This document shows positions 40,936-51,388 of a stretch of DNA of 57,396 nt, in pieces. The notes below the pieces were generated by a model. It was not told the origin of the DNA. It was given only the letters and a program-made list of their open reading frames with translations, and searched no databases. Within the stretch, counting starts at the first letter, position 1; each line of letters starts with the position of its first letter. A program made the translations under genes and the position numbers. Where the stretch lies: NCBI RefSeq assembly GCF_003666685.1, contig NZ_RCIZ01000017.1:1-57396 (forward strand). Reading direction: 5' to 3'. Source of the DNA: Mesorhizobium sp. YM1C-6-2. GTDB taxonomy: Bacteria > Pseudomonadota > Alphaproteobacteria > Rhizobiales > Rhizobiaceae.

Positions 40936-43900
40936 GTGACTGTGCAGCTATCCTCCCTTCGCGTCTCGGCCGAGTTCGACGCCTCGAAGTATCAGGCCGG
41001 AGCCAGCGCCAAGGTCGCGGCTGACACCGCTATGGCTGCTTCATCGCAGCAGGTCGGCGCCGCCGTACAGCAGACCGACACCAAGATCAGCGTGTCGGGC
41101 GATGTTCTCGCGCGCCTGTCGCGGCAATATGTCGATGGCTACGCCAACGCACAGCGGTTCAATACGGCGCTCAATGCCCTGTCGTCCGGGATAGACCGCG
41201 GCAAGATCACGATGGCGCAGGCCGAGCCGATCCTTGACGGGATCTACCGCAAGTTCGGCATGATGGGCGACGCTTCGGTCTTCGCCGCGAGAGGGCAGGA
41301 TGAGCTCGCGGCTGCTATATCCCGCGCAAACGCCCGTCTGATCGAGCAGAACTTCCTGGTGCGCAACCGGCCGTCGGGCCGGGTGCCGATCGTATCTCGC
41401 GAACAGGAATTCGTTGGTCCCTGGGGCCGCCCGTCCAACCATCCCGCGGCCGCGAACCAGAACACCGTGGGCGGCTTCAACTCCACCAATGCGGCTTTCC
41501 AGATTCAGGACATCGCCATGATGTCCATGATGGGGCAGGCGCCGCTTGCCGTTGGGCTGCAGCAGGGTCCGCAACTGGCGATGGCGATGCTGCAGGGGGG
41601 CGGAGTGTCTGCCCTCGGAGCCGGCCTGATGTCGCTCGTCAACCCGACGATGCTGCTTACCGTCGGTCTGACCGCCGCAACCGCTGCGGCGATCCAGTTC
41701 TTCACCTCCTCGGAGGAAGGAAGCGAGGACGTCCAGAAGTCACTCGACGACTACATCAGATCGGTCGATGCACTCGACGCTGCCTATGGGCGAGTCGGAA
41801 ACAGCGCCGAGCAGCTTGGCCGGCGATCCACAATTTCGTTGGCGGCTGCGGAAAGCCGGTCGCGCAAGCTGCTCGAGATCACACAGAAGGGCGAGATTGA
41901 TCGCGTCCGTGAAGGTCTTGACCAACGGCTGCTTGGCAATCGCGGCATCTGGGGAGCGATCCTTCCGGGTGACTTCGATAACGTCGTGCCGACCCCGTTC
42001 CGCGACGCCATGAAGGATTTGCGGCAGGGTATCGTTGACGGTGACCCCGATTTTGCCCGTTTCCAGACCCGCATATCCGAGATTGCAGCGACCGATCCCG
42101 GGCGATTGAACGAGTGGCGGGATCGCCTCTTCGAGATGACCGATCAGGCCGCTCAGTTGGAGCAAGCGCTTGAGGGAATTCGGGACGGCATTATCGGGTC
42201 GCAGGACCCGATCAATATCGCCGATCGTCGCGCACTGACACTTCTCCAGGCCCAGGAGGCGGTCGCCGCCCAACGGCGCCAGCAAGCCTTTGACGCTGAG
42301 ACGCAGCAGATGCTGGCTCGTTCGCCAGCCGAGCTTGCGGCGGCTGCACGGGCGCGCGAGGCGGCGACCTACAATGGCGATGAGAGCGCCCAGGCCCGCC
42401 GGGACCGCATCGAACTTGCGGGCAAGCGCGCGCTTATCGAGGCCGAGCATGATCTCGCCGAGGCCCAGCGGGAGCGGAACAGGTCGCTCGACGCCACGCT
42501 GGCTTCCGCGCAGCTCGACCTGGAACTGATCGGAAAGTCCACAGCTGAGACGGAACGACTGCGCCTGGAGCATCAACTTCTGCAGCAGCTTCGTGAGGAC
42601 GCCGCCCGTAACAACGTCGCCGTCGACGAGGCCGAGATCGCCCGCATTCGCGAGAAGTCCGCCGAATATGGCCGTCTCCGCGCGATCGAGGAAGCCCGCA
42701 CGACCATTCGCGGTCAGCAGGACCGGATCGAGACAGCAAGGGCTGAAATCGCCACGCTGGGCATGAGCGAGGATGCCCGAGCCCGCGTCATCGAGCAGTT
42801 GAAAGTCGAGCAGGAAATCCGCCGGCTCGGCATCGATCTGTATGGAGCCGAGGCCAACGCGATGCGCGCCAACGCGGCGGCGCTGGCCGATCTGGCGGCT
42901 CAGAACGCGCAGCTGGAGCGCACCCGCGATACCTGGCAGTCGATCTTTGACCAGGCTGGCGACGGAATCGACAGTCTGGTCGATTCGCTCTTCGAGGGCG
43001 GGCAGGATATCGGCGAAGTGCTGAAGCAGGTCGGCCGGGACTTTGCACGGCTGGCGTTCGATCTGGCCGTTACCAACCCGCTGAAGAACTGGCTGACCGG
43101 GTCTGACCTCAACAGTATCGCCGATCTGGGGATCTTCGGTTCCGGCGCATCGAGCGGTCGCGGCGGTGGCTTCGGGGGTGTTCTTGGCAATCTGCTTGGC
43201 GCGCAGCGCGCCGTGGCGTCGATGCAGGTGCAGGCGGCGTCCGTCTTCATCAATGGTGCACCCGTTGGTGTAGGCAGGCTGCTGGGCGGCTTCGGCGGCA
43301 GTCCTGCTCAGTTCGGGTCGGCGGGCGGACTTGCCAGCATGCTCGGGATCGTTCCCGCGAATGGCAACGGCGTCCCGATGTCACTCGCTGGCATCGGCTC
43401 ACCTGGCAACCTCGGTCTTCTCGCCAACGACTTCGCGCCGGGCTTCCTCGGCGGCATCGGTTCGCCGGGCGCCCCCGGCATGGGCGCTGCAAGCAGCGTG
43501 TCGGGTGGTGGCATCGCGGGTCAGGTCTGGAACTTCTTTGCCGGCAAGGGCCTCGCCCCGCATCAGATCGCCGGCATCATGGGCAATGTCAGCGCCGAGA
43601 GCGCCTTCAATCCGCTCGCGGTCGGCGACGGCGGCAATGCCTTCGGGTTGTTCCAGTGGAATGACCGCTCCGGCTCGCTGTTCAACCACATCGGCGGTCG
43701 CGGCAACCTCGGCAGCGTGTCGAGCCAACTCGATTTTGCGTGGAAGGAGCTTCAGACCACCGAAAGCAGGGCCATGCAGGCTTTGCTGGGGTCGAAGGAC
43801 GTGCGCGGCGCGACCAGCGCCTTCGCGGGCTTCGAGCGGCCCCGTGGTTTCTCATGGGGCAATCCGGAGGGTGCCCACAACTTCAGCGGCCGTCTCCAGG

Positions 43901-44520
43901 GAGCCGAGGAAGCTCTGGAGAAGTTCGGCAACGTCTCCACGGAGGTGACCGGCTCCGTCTCAGAAGCCATGAACATGGTGTCGGTCTCCGGTATCCAGGT
44001 CAGCCAGAGCCTCGTCAATGCAGCTGGCGGGCTGAACAACTTCGGCAGCATGCTGAGCAGCTTCCTGTCCTCTCCTATGGGCGGCGGTTCCTCCTGGTTC
44101 CAGGGTCTGATGGGATCGTTCGGCGGCGCCGGCGGCGCGCTCGGCTTCATGAACTCGATCTCGCCAAAGGCGACGGCGCACATCCTTGGCGGCTTCGGCG
44201 GCCTGTTCACGGATGGCGGCTTCACCGGTTTTGGCGGGAAGTATGAGCCGGCCGGCCTCGTTCACCGCGGCGAATTCGTCTTCGATGCTGCCTCGACCAG
44301 CCGGATCGGCGTCTCGACGCTTGAGGCCATGCGCAGGATGCCTGGCTTCGCCGAGGGCGGCTATGTCGCGGCGAACCGCAACACCGCGCACGCCAACTCC
44401 AACGGCAGCGACCGCTTCAAGATCATCAACGTCTTCGATCCTACCGTCGTCGGCGATTACCTCGCGACGGCGCAGGGCGAGAAGGTACTGATCAACGCAA
44501 TGCGCAGGAACGGGAAATAA
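40936..44520 (+). CDS. tail tape measure protein with embedded lysozyme domain
   Basis: The 1194-residue product sets tail length. It is largely helical and coiled-coil (for example EAEHDLAEAQRERNRSLDAT), with a hydrophobic stretch around 235-255. At about 858-1000 it carries a phage tail lysozyme domain: GQVWNFFAGKGLAPHQIAGI, catalytic-type Glu in GNVSAESAFNP and NAFGLFQWND, probably for piercing peptidoglycan during entry. The C-terminus contains the EPAGLVHRGEFVFDAAS block common in tape measures. The start is GTG five bases after the T-like stop, with GGGAGGATGAC upstream. Confidence 0.93.
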   Translation: MTVQLSSLRVSAEFDASKYQAGASAKVAADTAMAASSQQVGAAVQQTDTKISVSGDVLARLSRQYVDGYANAQRFNTALNALSSGIDRGKITMAQAEPILDGIYRKFGMMGDASVFAARGQDELAAAISRANARLIEQNFLVRNRPSGRVPIVSREQEFVGPWGRPSNHPAAANQNTVGGFNSTNAAFQIQDIAMMSMMGQAPLAVGLQQGPQLAMAMLQGGGVSALGAGLMSLVNPTMLLTVGLTAATAAAIQFFTSSEEGSEDVQKSLDDYIRSVDALDAAYGRVGNSAEQLGRRSTISLAAAESRSRKLLEITQKGEIDRVREGLDQRLLGNRGIWGAILPGDFDNVVPTPFRDAMKDLRQGIVDGDPDFARFQTRISEIAATDPGRLNEWRDRLFEMTDQAAQLEQALEGIRDGIIGSQDPINIADRRALTLLQAQEAVAAQRRQQAFDAETQQMLARSPAELAAAARAREAATYNGDESAQARRDRIELAGKRALIEAEHDLAEAQRERNRSLDATLASAQLDLELIGKSTAETERLRLEHQLLQQLREDAARNNVAVDEAEIARIREKSAEYGRLRAIEEARTTIRGQQDRIETARAEIATLGMSEDARARVIEQLKVEQEIRRLGIDLYGAEANAMRANAAALADLAAQNAQLERTRDTWQSIFDQAGDGIDSLVDSLFEGGQDIGEVLKQVGRDFARLAFDLAVTNPLKNWLTGSDLNSIADLGIFGSGASSGRGGGFGGVLGNLLGAQRAVASMQVQAASVFINGAPVGVGRLLGGFGGSPAQFGSAGGLASMLGIVPANGNGVPMSLAGIGSPGNLGLLANDFAPGFLGGIGSPGAPGMGAASSVSGGGIAGQVWNFFAGKGLAPHQIAGIMGNVSAESAFNPLAVGDGGNAFGLFQWNDRSGSLFNHIGGRGNLGSVSSQLDFAWKELQTTESRAMQALLGSKDVRGATSAFAGFERPRGFSWGNPEGAHNFSGRLQGAEEALEKFGNVSTEVTGSVSEAMNMVSVSGIQVSQSLVNAAGGLNNFGSMLSSFLSSPMGGGSSWFQGLMGSFGGAGGALGFMNSISPKATAHILGGFGGLFTDGGFTGFGGKYEPAGLVHRGEFVFDAASTSRIGVSTLEAMRRMPGFAEGGYVAANRNTAHANSNGSDRFKIINVFDPTVVGDYLATAQGEKVLINAMRRNGK

Positions 44521-44521
44521 T

Positions 44522-44887
44522 ATGGCCTACATCCACCCAGACGTGCTGGATAATGGGCTGGCGGTGCTCACGGCTGACGTGGACACCCTGCATTACTGCT
44601 CCGCGGAGCCCACAAGCTACGCCACGGCCGTTTCCCTGTCCCTGGGAAGTAAATCCACACCTACGGTCGGATCGCCCACAGCCGCCTCGCCGAAGGGCCG
44701 CAGGGTCATTGTCTCGGCCGTGGTGGACGGTGCGGCGACGGGAACAGGGAACATCACGCACTGGGCGCTTGTCGACGCCGGCGCCTCAAAACTGCTGGCG
44801 GTCGGTGCGCTTGTCGAGCCGATGGCAGTTGCCGCGGCTGACGTTATCACGTCCGAAGCGTTTTCCGTGGTCGGACCCGGGGCCTGA
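44522..44887 (+). CDS. hypothetical tail protein
   Basis: The 121-residue product begins MAYIHPDVLDNGLAVLTADV and is beta-rich (VGSPTAASPKGRRVIVSAVV, NITHWALVDAGASKLLAVGA). Soluble, no signal. Its ATG is one base after the tape measure stop (TAATATG). The position suggests a tail tip component. I do not recognise the family. Confidence 0.7.
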   Translation: MAYIHPDVLDNGLAVLTADVDTLHYCSAEPTSYATAVSLSLGSKSTPTVGSPTAASPKGRRVIVSAVVDGAATGTGNITHWALVDAGASKLLAVGALVEPMAVAAADVITSEAFSVVGPGA

Positions 44888-44889
44888 CC

Positions 44890-46176
44890 GTGGCGACCGT
44901 CAACGTCACGTCGGCCGATCTGACGCTCGCCGCGCATATCGTGCCGGCCGTCAAAACGGCGCTCGACTATCTGCTGCATCCGGCCGATCTGGTCATGGAC
45001 GAGATCGAGTTCACCGATCCAAACTACGTCATCCTGCGGGAGCCGTGGCCGTTCCGACCACTCCTGCCAGTGACGGAAACCATCGAGACCCTGACGGATA
45101 TTCTCAGCGCTCGAACCGGGGAGCAGCGAATAGCGCTCCGAAAGGCTCCGCGGCAATTCTTCTCCTATGCGGTTCGGACGACGCCGGCGAGGTTCTCGCG
45201 CGCCAAGGACTACGCCAGACGGCGCGCCGGAACACCGGTCGGCGTTCCGGTCTGGATCGAGGGCATCAGCCTGGCAGGCGATGTTGGTGCTGCCGATACC
45301 ACAATCGCGATCGACACCACGCGCGGCGACTGGCGCGTCGACGGCGGTGTGCTGATCTGGGAAAGCCCGGAGCGCTACGCCCGCTGCCGGATATCTGCGA
45401 TCGCCGACGACATGCTGACCTTGCTGGGTCCGGTCGGCGGCGATTTCATCCGTCCGACCATCCTGCCGTTGCGCTCCGCCCTGCCCTACGAGGGCTTCCA
45501 GGTCCTGCGGGATACGACCTATCAGGACATCTCGGCCAAGTTCCAGGTCATCGACAACATCTGGCTCGACGAGGACGCGGGATATGATCAGTACGAGGAT
45601 CTCGACGTCATCTCGGAAACACCGAAGCTGGTCAGCGACATCGCGGAATCGATTGTCCGGGCTGCCGAGTATGTCGACAACGGATTCGGGCCCATCGTCG
45701 TCGAGACCGTGCGCGATTATGTGGACTTCGGTCAGACGCTGAGCTTCCACGAATGGCGCGGTGCGGCGCTGTGGCGCCGGCGCTGCTGGATTCACTCGCT
45801 GAACGGAAAGCAGAAGCCGTTCTGGCTACCATCGTTCAATGCGGATCTATCGCTGCAGGCCACCATCGGGGCAGCGGCAACGACGATTACGGTCGCCAGC
45901 ATCTCGCCGGACGTCGATAGTTATGCCGGCCAGCACGTCATGATCCTGCTGACCAACGGGACGAAATTCTATCGCGAGATCCTGGGGGCTGCCCCTGCCG
46001 GCTTCAACGATGTGCTGACGATCTCTTCGGCGCTCGGGCAATCGGTTGCGGCGGCCGATGTGGCACTGTTCTGCTTCATGTCGAAGGTCAGGTTAAGCGC
46101 CGACAGTGTCGAGATCCGGCACGAATTCGACGATGCCTCGATCGTCAGCATCCCCGTCATCGAGACGCCTGCATGA
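44890..46176 (+). CDS. putative distal tail / tail-tip protein
   Basis: The 428-residue product starts at GTG 44890, two bases after the preceding stop. It is beta-rich, with the conserved-looking blocks REPWPFRPLLPVTETIETLT, ALRSALPYEGFQVLRDTTYQ-like sequence and a C-terminal half resembling DUF2460-type tail proteins (FHEWRGAALWRRRCWIHSLN, KPFWLPSFNADL). It takes the lambda M/distal tail slot. It overlaps the next gene by ATGA. Confidence 0.75.
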   Translation: MATVNVTSADLTLAAHIVPAVKTALDYLLHPADLVMDEIEFTDPNYVILREPWPFRPLLPVTETIETLTDILSARTGEQRIALRKAPRQFFSYAVRTTPARFSRAKDYARRRAGTPVGVPVWIEGISLAGDVGAADTTIAIDTTRGDWRVDGGVLIWESPERYARCRISAIADDMLTLLGPVGGDFIRPTILPLRSALPYEGFQVLRDTTYQDISAKFQVIDNIWLDEDAGYDQYEDLDVISETPKLVSDIAESIVRAAEYVDNGFGPIVVETVRDYVDFGQTLSFHEWRGAALWRRRCWIHSLNGKQKPFWLPSFNADLSLQATIGAAATTITVASISPDVDSYAGQHVMILLTNGTKFYREILGAAPAGFNDVLTISSALGQSVAAADVALFCFMSKVRLSADSVEIRHEFDDASIVSIPVIETPA

Positions 46177-46991
46177 GCTACGACACGCCAGAAGGTTCGG
46201 TCTCCGACGCCCAGCCCTATTTCCTCTATCTGTTCGACAACGGCATCAAGCCCGTCCGGCTGACGTCGGATGCGACCAGGCTGCAGCGCACCATCGGCGG
46301 CACGCCGTACTGGTTCGAAAAGTCGCCGGTCAGGCACGGCAATCTCGAGCAGACCGGCAGCATCGAGAAGTCGTCGGTCGAGTTCACCTTCCCGCTCTCC
46401 GACAAGTTCGCGCGGTCTCTACTGCCGGCCGCTTCGGAGATCACAACTGTCACGGTCTGGCGTGGGCATCACACCGACCTGACCGATACCCTGCGCGTCG
46501 TGTGGAAGGGCCGCGTCGTCGGTGCCATGTCGGCGGCCCAGAGCATCGAGGTCGTCTCGGAAAGCATCTTCACCTCGCTGCGCCGACCGGGCTGCCGGGC
46601 ACGCTACCAGCGGACGTGTCGGCATGCGCTCTATCATCAGGGCTGCAATCTCGACAAAGCGGATTTCGCGGTTGCGGCGACGGTGACGGCGATCGACGGG
46701 CTCGCGCTCACTATCCCGGTCGCGGACGACCAACCGGACGGCGAATACAAGGCCGGCATGATCGAATACGCGGGAGCATTCGGCTTCTTCTCCGCTCATG
46801 TCGGACAGGTCTGCACGCTGCTCAATCCGCTGCCTGGCCTGAACGATGCGACTCTGCCGGTTTCGGTGACGATCTATCCGGGCTGCGATCTTTCCGTCCC
46901 CCGCTGCAACGACCGTTTCGACAACATCGAGAACAACGGGAGTTTCCCCTTCATGCCTGACGAAAACCCGTTCTCGATCAGCATCGTCTGA
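46173..46991 (+). CDS. phage BR0599/DUF2163-like tail-tip protein
   Basis: The 272-residue product occupies the lambda L position. It contains the conserved Cys pattern of the BR0599 family, RRPGCRARYQRTCRHALYHQ then GCNLDK, and late Cys residues in YPGCDLSVPRCNDRF, which may bind a metal or iron-sulfur cluster as in lambda L. N-terminal half is beta-rich (VRLTSDATRLQRTIGGTPYW). It is ATGA-coupled to the upstream gene and three bases from the J-like gene. Confidence 0.82.
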   Translation: MSYDTPEGSVSDAQPYFLYLFDNGIKPVRLTSDATRLQRTIGGTPYWFEKSPVRHGNLEQTGSIEKSSVEFTFPLSDKFARSLLPAASEITTVTVWRGHHTDLTDTLRVVWKGRVVGAMSAAQSIEVVSESIFTSLRRPGCRARYQRTCRHALYHQGCNLDKADFAVAATVTAIDGLALTIPVADDQPDGEYKAGMIEYAGAFGFFSAHVGQVCTLLNPLPGLNDATLPVSVTIYPGCDLSVPRCNDRFDNIENNGSFPFMPDENPFSISIV

Positions 46992-46994
46992 GCC

Positions 46995-49900
46995 ATGTTC
47001 TGGAACATCATCATCGGGCTGGCGTCGTTTGCGCTGCAGCTCGTGCTGACGCCGAAGCCGCAGAACGCCAAACCGGCAAGCCTGGATGATTTCCAGGCGC
47101 CGACTGCGGAGGAGGGCCGGGAAATCCCGGTCCTGTTCGGCACGCGCGAACTGAAGTCGCCGAACGTCACCTGGTACGGCGATCTTCGGGCCCGTGCGAT
47201 CAAGGGAGCTCGGCGTTACGGGCTGTTTGGGCCGAAACAGACCATCGGCCACAAATACTCGCTCGGCATGCAGATGGCCCTTTGCCACGGCCCGGCGGAT
47301 GCCTGCTACAAAATCCGTGTCGGCGACAAGGTGGCATTCCGCGGGGTGGCACCGGGCGGGCCGATCACGATCAGCAAGAGCAGGCTGTTCGGCGGCGAGG
47401 ACCGGGAAGGTGGCATTTCCGGCACGCTCGACCTCGAAATGGGCGAGCCGACGCAGGACCAGAACGATTATCTGGTCTCGAAGCTTGGGGCGGCAGTTCC
47501 GGCGTTCCGGGGCGTGGTCACCGCTGTGTTGCGGCGGATGTATATCGGCACGACGCCATACATCAAGCCGTGGGCGTTCACGCTGCAGCGCATCTTCCTG
47601 CGCTCTGATGGCACTGAGCAGTGGTATCCGGCGAAGGCCGCTGTGCCCTCAGAGCATATCGCCGAAGACGAGCCGGGCCTTGAACTCGCGTCCGGCGATA
47701 CGATGAACGCCGAGGGCCAGGTCGACACCAACGGCGATTATGCGGTCTGGTCGGAGAGCAACACGGTCAAGGTCTGGCACCTGCCGGATGGCGGCCTAGA
47801 TACCGTAACACTCACTGGATCGATAGCTGGCGGCGGTCGCGTCCACATCACCGATTCCGAAGATCTGGTTGTCATGAGCGGCGGCAATCTCGGGGCGAGC
47901 ATTCCGTGCTTCCTCGAATTCCGTCGCATCTCCGATCCCGATACGATTCTGCAAAGCTTCAATCTCGGGAATATCCTCAACTGGGGCTTCGTCATGGGCG
48001 AGCGCCAGGGCCATGCGCTGGTCAAGATCGGGCCGATCAGCACGGAGACGAATCCCTGGTATCTGTTGAGCCGCGGCGAGTCCGGCTGGTCGCTTGATGA
48101 CACGCAGGTGGGCGCATCGCATCCCGGCAGCGCCTTCGTCGAGACGATCTCGATGGGGCCGACCTATGCCTATTGCCGGCTGGTCAACAGCACTAGCGTC
48201 ATTCGCGTGACCTGGAACGGCACATGGGCTGAAACGCTGGTCGACCTGTCGGCCTCGATACCCGGCAACATCAAAGCCATCGCCTACGTCAATGGCGAGG
48301 TCGCGGTCACCGCCGGGACAGGGATCTTCGTATTCAGCGAAGAACTGTCCACGCTGCACCGGTCCTCGACGAGTTTCCCGGCGCAGTTCGGTATCCCTGT
48401 CCATTCGAAGCGGATGGCGACGAATGCGGGCACGGTGATCGTGGCGGATTCCGGTAGCAGCGGCAACGTGATCAAGCACGTCTACCAGATCAAGGTGTCC
48501 GACCTGGAGGTCGTTTCGGACCTCGATATCGCGGCGAGCAACTACGTGCGCAAGGGCATCGCCTTTACATACTTCCTCTACAACGCGCAGCACGGCACGG
48601 CGTTCATAGGCGGGCATTTCACCAACACCGTGCTCTGGCCGATCTTTGCCATCGGGCAGGATATGAACCCGGCGCACATCATCCGGGAGTGCTTGACCGA
48701 CCGAAATTGGGGCATGGGCTACAACGAGAGCGACATCGACGATGTCAGCTTCACCGGGGCAGCGGACGCCTTCTATGCCGAAGCGTTCGGGCTCTCCATG
48801 CTCTGGCAGCGCGAGGAGGAGATCGGCGAGTTCATCAACACAGTGCTCTCCCATGTCGATGCCTTCCTCTACACGTCGCGCGAGACCGGCAAGTTCGTCC
48901 TGAAGCCGATCCGGGCCGACTACGACATCGACACCATCCCGGTTGTCGACGAAGACGATGTGGTTGAATGGGACGAGGTTTCCCGTCGCCAGCCGGCCGA
49001 GGTGGTCAATTCGGTCATCGTCACCTATCACGACCGTGCCAAGGCGAAGGATGCCAGCCGGGCGGTGCACAACATCGCGCAGATCCAGGAGACCGGCGAA
49101 CTTATATCGACGACGCGGCACTATCCCGGCATCACCGGGGCCAACCTGGCGGTCAGGGTCGGCACGCGCGATGTGAAGGCGCTGGGCGCCGGCATGGCAT
49201 CGGGCCGGATCACATGCAAGCGGACCGTGGAAAGCCTCAATCCAGGCGATCCCTTCCGGCTGGTCTCGTCGAGGCATGATCTGTCCGGCGAGGTGATGCG
49301 GGTCGGCGAGCTCACGTTCGGCGATGGCCGGAAGAACGCGATAGGCCTGAAGTTCGCGCAGGACGTGTTCAGCCTCGGCGAGGAAATCCTGGTCGACGGC
49401 GGGGAATCGCCTTGGGAGAATCCGGCTTCGGAGCCTGCTGTGGTGACGCCGCGGCTGGTCTGGGAAATGCCCTACCGCGAAATGGTGCAGATGGTCGGTA
49501 CCGACGCCGACGCGCTGCTGACCACGGATGCCGACGCCGGACTGTTGCAGGTTGCCGGTGCGCAGCCTTCCGAGGATACACTCTACGCCACCATCTCGAT
49601 CGATGCCGGTTCAGGTTATGAGGACGCTGCCGACACGCTCGATTTCTTCGCGCCGCATGCCCTGCTGGGAGCTGCACTCGAACGCGGAGACACGTCGGTC
49701 GATGTGACTGATGACGTCGATCTCGATCAGGTTGTCATCGGAACACTGGCCGTGATCGGCGCTGAGATCGTCCGGATCGATGCCATCTCGGGCCAAACCC
49801 TGACGCTTGGCCGCGGCTGCCTCGATACCGTTCCGGCGGAGCATGCCTCCGGCGCCAGCATCATCTTCTTCGATGACTTCTCGATGTCCGATTTCGAGGC

Positions 49901-51335
49901 CAGGACGGACGCCGACGTGCTCGGCGTGAAGCTGCTCCCGGTGACTGGTCAGGGCGGGCTGGAACTGGTCGACGCGCCGGCCGATACAGTCACCTTCGAC
50001 GGCCGCGCGATCCGGCCGTACGTTCCGAAGGGTGTCACAGTCGCGACTGATCCCGGCTATACCGGTCCGGTCGACGTCAGCGGATCGGACCCGTTCACGG
50101 TCTCCTGGGCACGCCCGCCCGGCCGGCTTGTGCTGGACAATCTGCAGGACTGGACGGTCGCCGATGTGACGCCGGAAAGCGGTGCAACTGTCACGGTCGA
50201 CGTGCTCGACATCGACGAGAACGTGCTGGAGACCTATTCCGGGATCAGCGGCACGTCTCAAGCGATCCCTCATGCTGATTTCGCTGGCGAGGATGCCGGG
50301 ATCATCCGCGTCTATTCGGTTCGCGACGGCTACCGGAGCTGGCAGCACTACGACATCACTGTCGTGGCGGTCTCGCTTGTGATCTCGGGCACATCGGTCC
50401 TTACGACAACCGTCGGCGAAGTCTATGCCGGCTTCACGGTCACGGCGGACGGCGGTATCGAGCCCTACACCTTCTCTCTGGTCGGCGACTGGCCGGACGG
50501 CATCACAATCGATCCGGATACGGGCGCCGTCGGAGGCACGCCGACCGAAAGCGGCACCTTCACAGGCCTGTCAGTCCGCGTCACCGACAGCAGCGATCCG
50601 CCCGGCACCGCCGATCTGGTGAGCTTTACGCTCGAGGTAGAGGAGCCGGTAGCTACCGATCCTCACTTCGCCAACGTCGTCCTGCTCGTCGGCTTCGATG
50701 GGACGGATGGAGCGACGACAGCCGTTGACGACAGCCCGGCCGGGCACTCGCCGTTTACGTTCCTGGGCAACGCCCAGATCGACACGGCACAGTCGAAATT
50801 CGGCGGCGGATCGCTGTTGCTCGACGGAACCGGCGACTACGTCGCACTGCCCGATAGCGATGATTGGAACGTTGGGTCTGCGGCATTCACAATCGAGACG
50901 TGGGTGCGGTTCAATTCGTTGGCGACGGCCAACGCAATTCTTAGCCAGTCCGGAGGGACAAGCGGCTCGCGCGGATTCATCCTGGATTTGAGTTCATCTG
51001 GCGTGCTGAAGTTTGGCTGGCGCAGCACCGTGCCGTCAAACCCTGAGCTTCCATCGAGTTCCGGCGTGATGACGACCGGCCAATGGTACCATGTCGCGGT
51101 CGATCGATCCGGGAACACCCTGCGCCTTTACGTTAACGGTACGATGGTCGCCAAGGATACCGGCTGGACGACCACGCAGGCAAACATAGCCGAGACGTTC
51201 CGGTTCGGAGCGCAGGGCGCGGCCGGCAATGCGCTGAACGGATGGCTGGATGAAGTCCGCATCACCAAGGGCGTCGCACGCTATGCTTCGGATGCTGGAT
51301 ACACGGTGCCGGCCGCGGCGTTCCCGAGGTCATAA
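46995..51335 (+). CDS. J-like host-specificity tail protein with Ig and LamG domains
   Basis: The 1446-residue product is the central tail-tip/receptor-binding protein. It starts with a hydrophobic helix (FWNIIIGLASFALQLVLTPK), followed by REIPVLFGTRELKSPNVTWY and baseplate-hub-like domains (NWGMGYNESDIDD, GKFVLKPIRADYDIDTIPVV). At about 1130-1217 lies a putative Ig (He_PIG) domain, GGIEPYTFSLVGDWPDGITI, and at about 1225-1446 a LamG/concanavalin-like domain (FGGGSLLLDGTGDYVALPDS, FTIETWVRF, WYHVAVDRSG, LRLYVNGTMV). The LamG domain is likely the glycan-binding receptor module. Confidence 0.9.
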   Translation: MFWNIIIGLASFALQLVLTPKPQNAKPASLDDFQAPTAEEGREIPVLFGTRELKSPNVTWYGDLRARAIKGARRYGLFGPKQTIGHKYSLGMQMALCHGPADACYKIRVGDKVAFRGVAPGGPITISKSRLFGGEDREGGISGTLDLEMGEPTQDQNDYLVSKLGAAVPAFRGVVTAVLRRMYIGTTPYIKPWAFTLQRIFLRSDGTEQWYPAKAAVPSEHIAEDEPGLELASGDTMNAEGQVDTNGDYAVWSESNTVKVWHLPDGGLDTVTLTGSIAGGGRVHITDSEDLVVMSGGNLGASIPCFLEFRRISDPDTILQSFNLGNILNWGFVMGERQGHALVKIGPISTETNPWYLLSRGESGWSLDDTQVGASHPGSAFVETISMGPTYAYCRLVNSTSVIRVTWNGTWAETLVDLSASIPGNIKAIAYVNGEVAVTAGTGIFVFSEELSTLHRSSTSFPAQFGIPVHSKRMATNAGTVIVADSGSSGNVIKHVYQIKVSDLEVVSDLDIAASNYVRKGIAFTYFLYNAQHGTAFIGGHFTNTVLWPIFAIGQDMNPAHIIRECLTDRNWGMGYNESDIDDVSFTGAADAFYAEAFGLSMLWQREEEIGEFINTVLSHVDAFLYTSRETGKFVLKPIRADYDIDTIPVVDEDDVVEWDEVSRRQPAEVVNSVIVTYHDRAKAKDASRAVHNIAQIQETGELISTTRHYPGITGANLAVRVGTRDVKALGAGMASGRITCKRTVESLNPGDPFRLVSSRHDLSGEVMRVGELTFGDGRKNAIGLKFAQDVFSLGEEILVDGGESPWENPASEPAVVTPRLVWEMPYREMVQMVGTDADALLTTDADAGLLQVAGAQPSEDTLYATISIDAGSGYEDAADTLDFFAPHALLGAALERGDTSVDVTDDVDLDQVVIGTLAVIGAEIVRIDAISGQTLTLGRGCLDTVPAEHASGASIIFFDDFSMSDFEARTDADVLGVKLLPVTGQGGLELVDAPADTVTFDGRAIRPYVPKGVTVATDPGYTGPVDVSGSDPFTVSWARPPGRLVLDNLQDWTVADVTPESGATVTVDVLDIDENVLETYSGISGTSQAIPHADFAGEDAGIIRVYSVRDGYRSWQHYDITVVAVSLVISGTSVLTTTVGEVYAGFTVTADGGIEPYTFSLVGDWPDGITIDPDTGAVGGTPTESGTFTGLSVRVTDSSDPPGTADLVSFTLEVEEPVATDPHFANVVLLVGFDGTDGATTAVDDSPAGHSPFTFLGNAQIDTAQSKFGGGSLLLDGTGDYVALPDSDDWNVGSAAFTIETWVRFNSLATANAILSQSGGTSGSRGFILDLSSSGVLKFGWRSTVPSNPELPSSSGVMTTGQWYHVAVDRSGNTLRLYVNGTMVAKDTGWTTTQANIAETFRFGAQGAAGNALNGWLDEVRITKGVARYASDAGYTVPAAAFPRS

Positions 51336-51336
51336 G

Positions 51337-51362
51337 AAAAGGGGCCGGCTTTCACCGACCCC
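51337..51362. terminator. convergent intrinsic terminator
   Basis: An 8-bp stem with one G-T pair (GGGGCCGG, loop CTTTCA, CCGACCCC) starts five bases after the J-like stop. On the minus strand the hairpin is followed by TTTT, a good terminator for the pilin transcript; on the plus strand it can end the late tail transcript. Confidence 0.75.
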
Positions 51363-51388
51363 TCTCCGCTGCGCCTCAAGTGGGTGAC

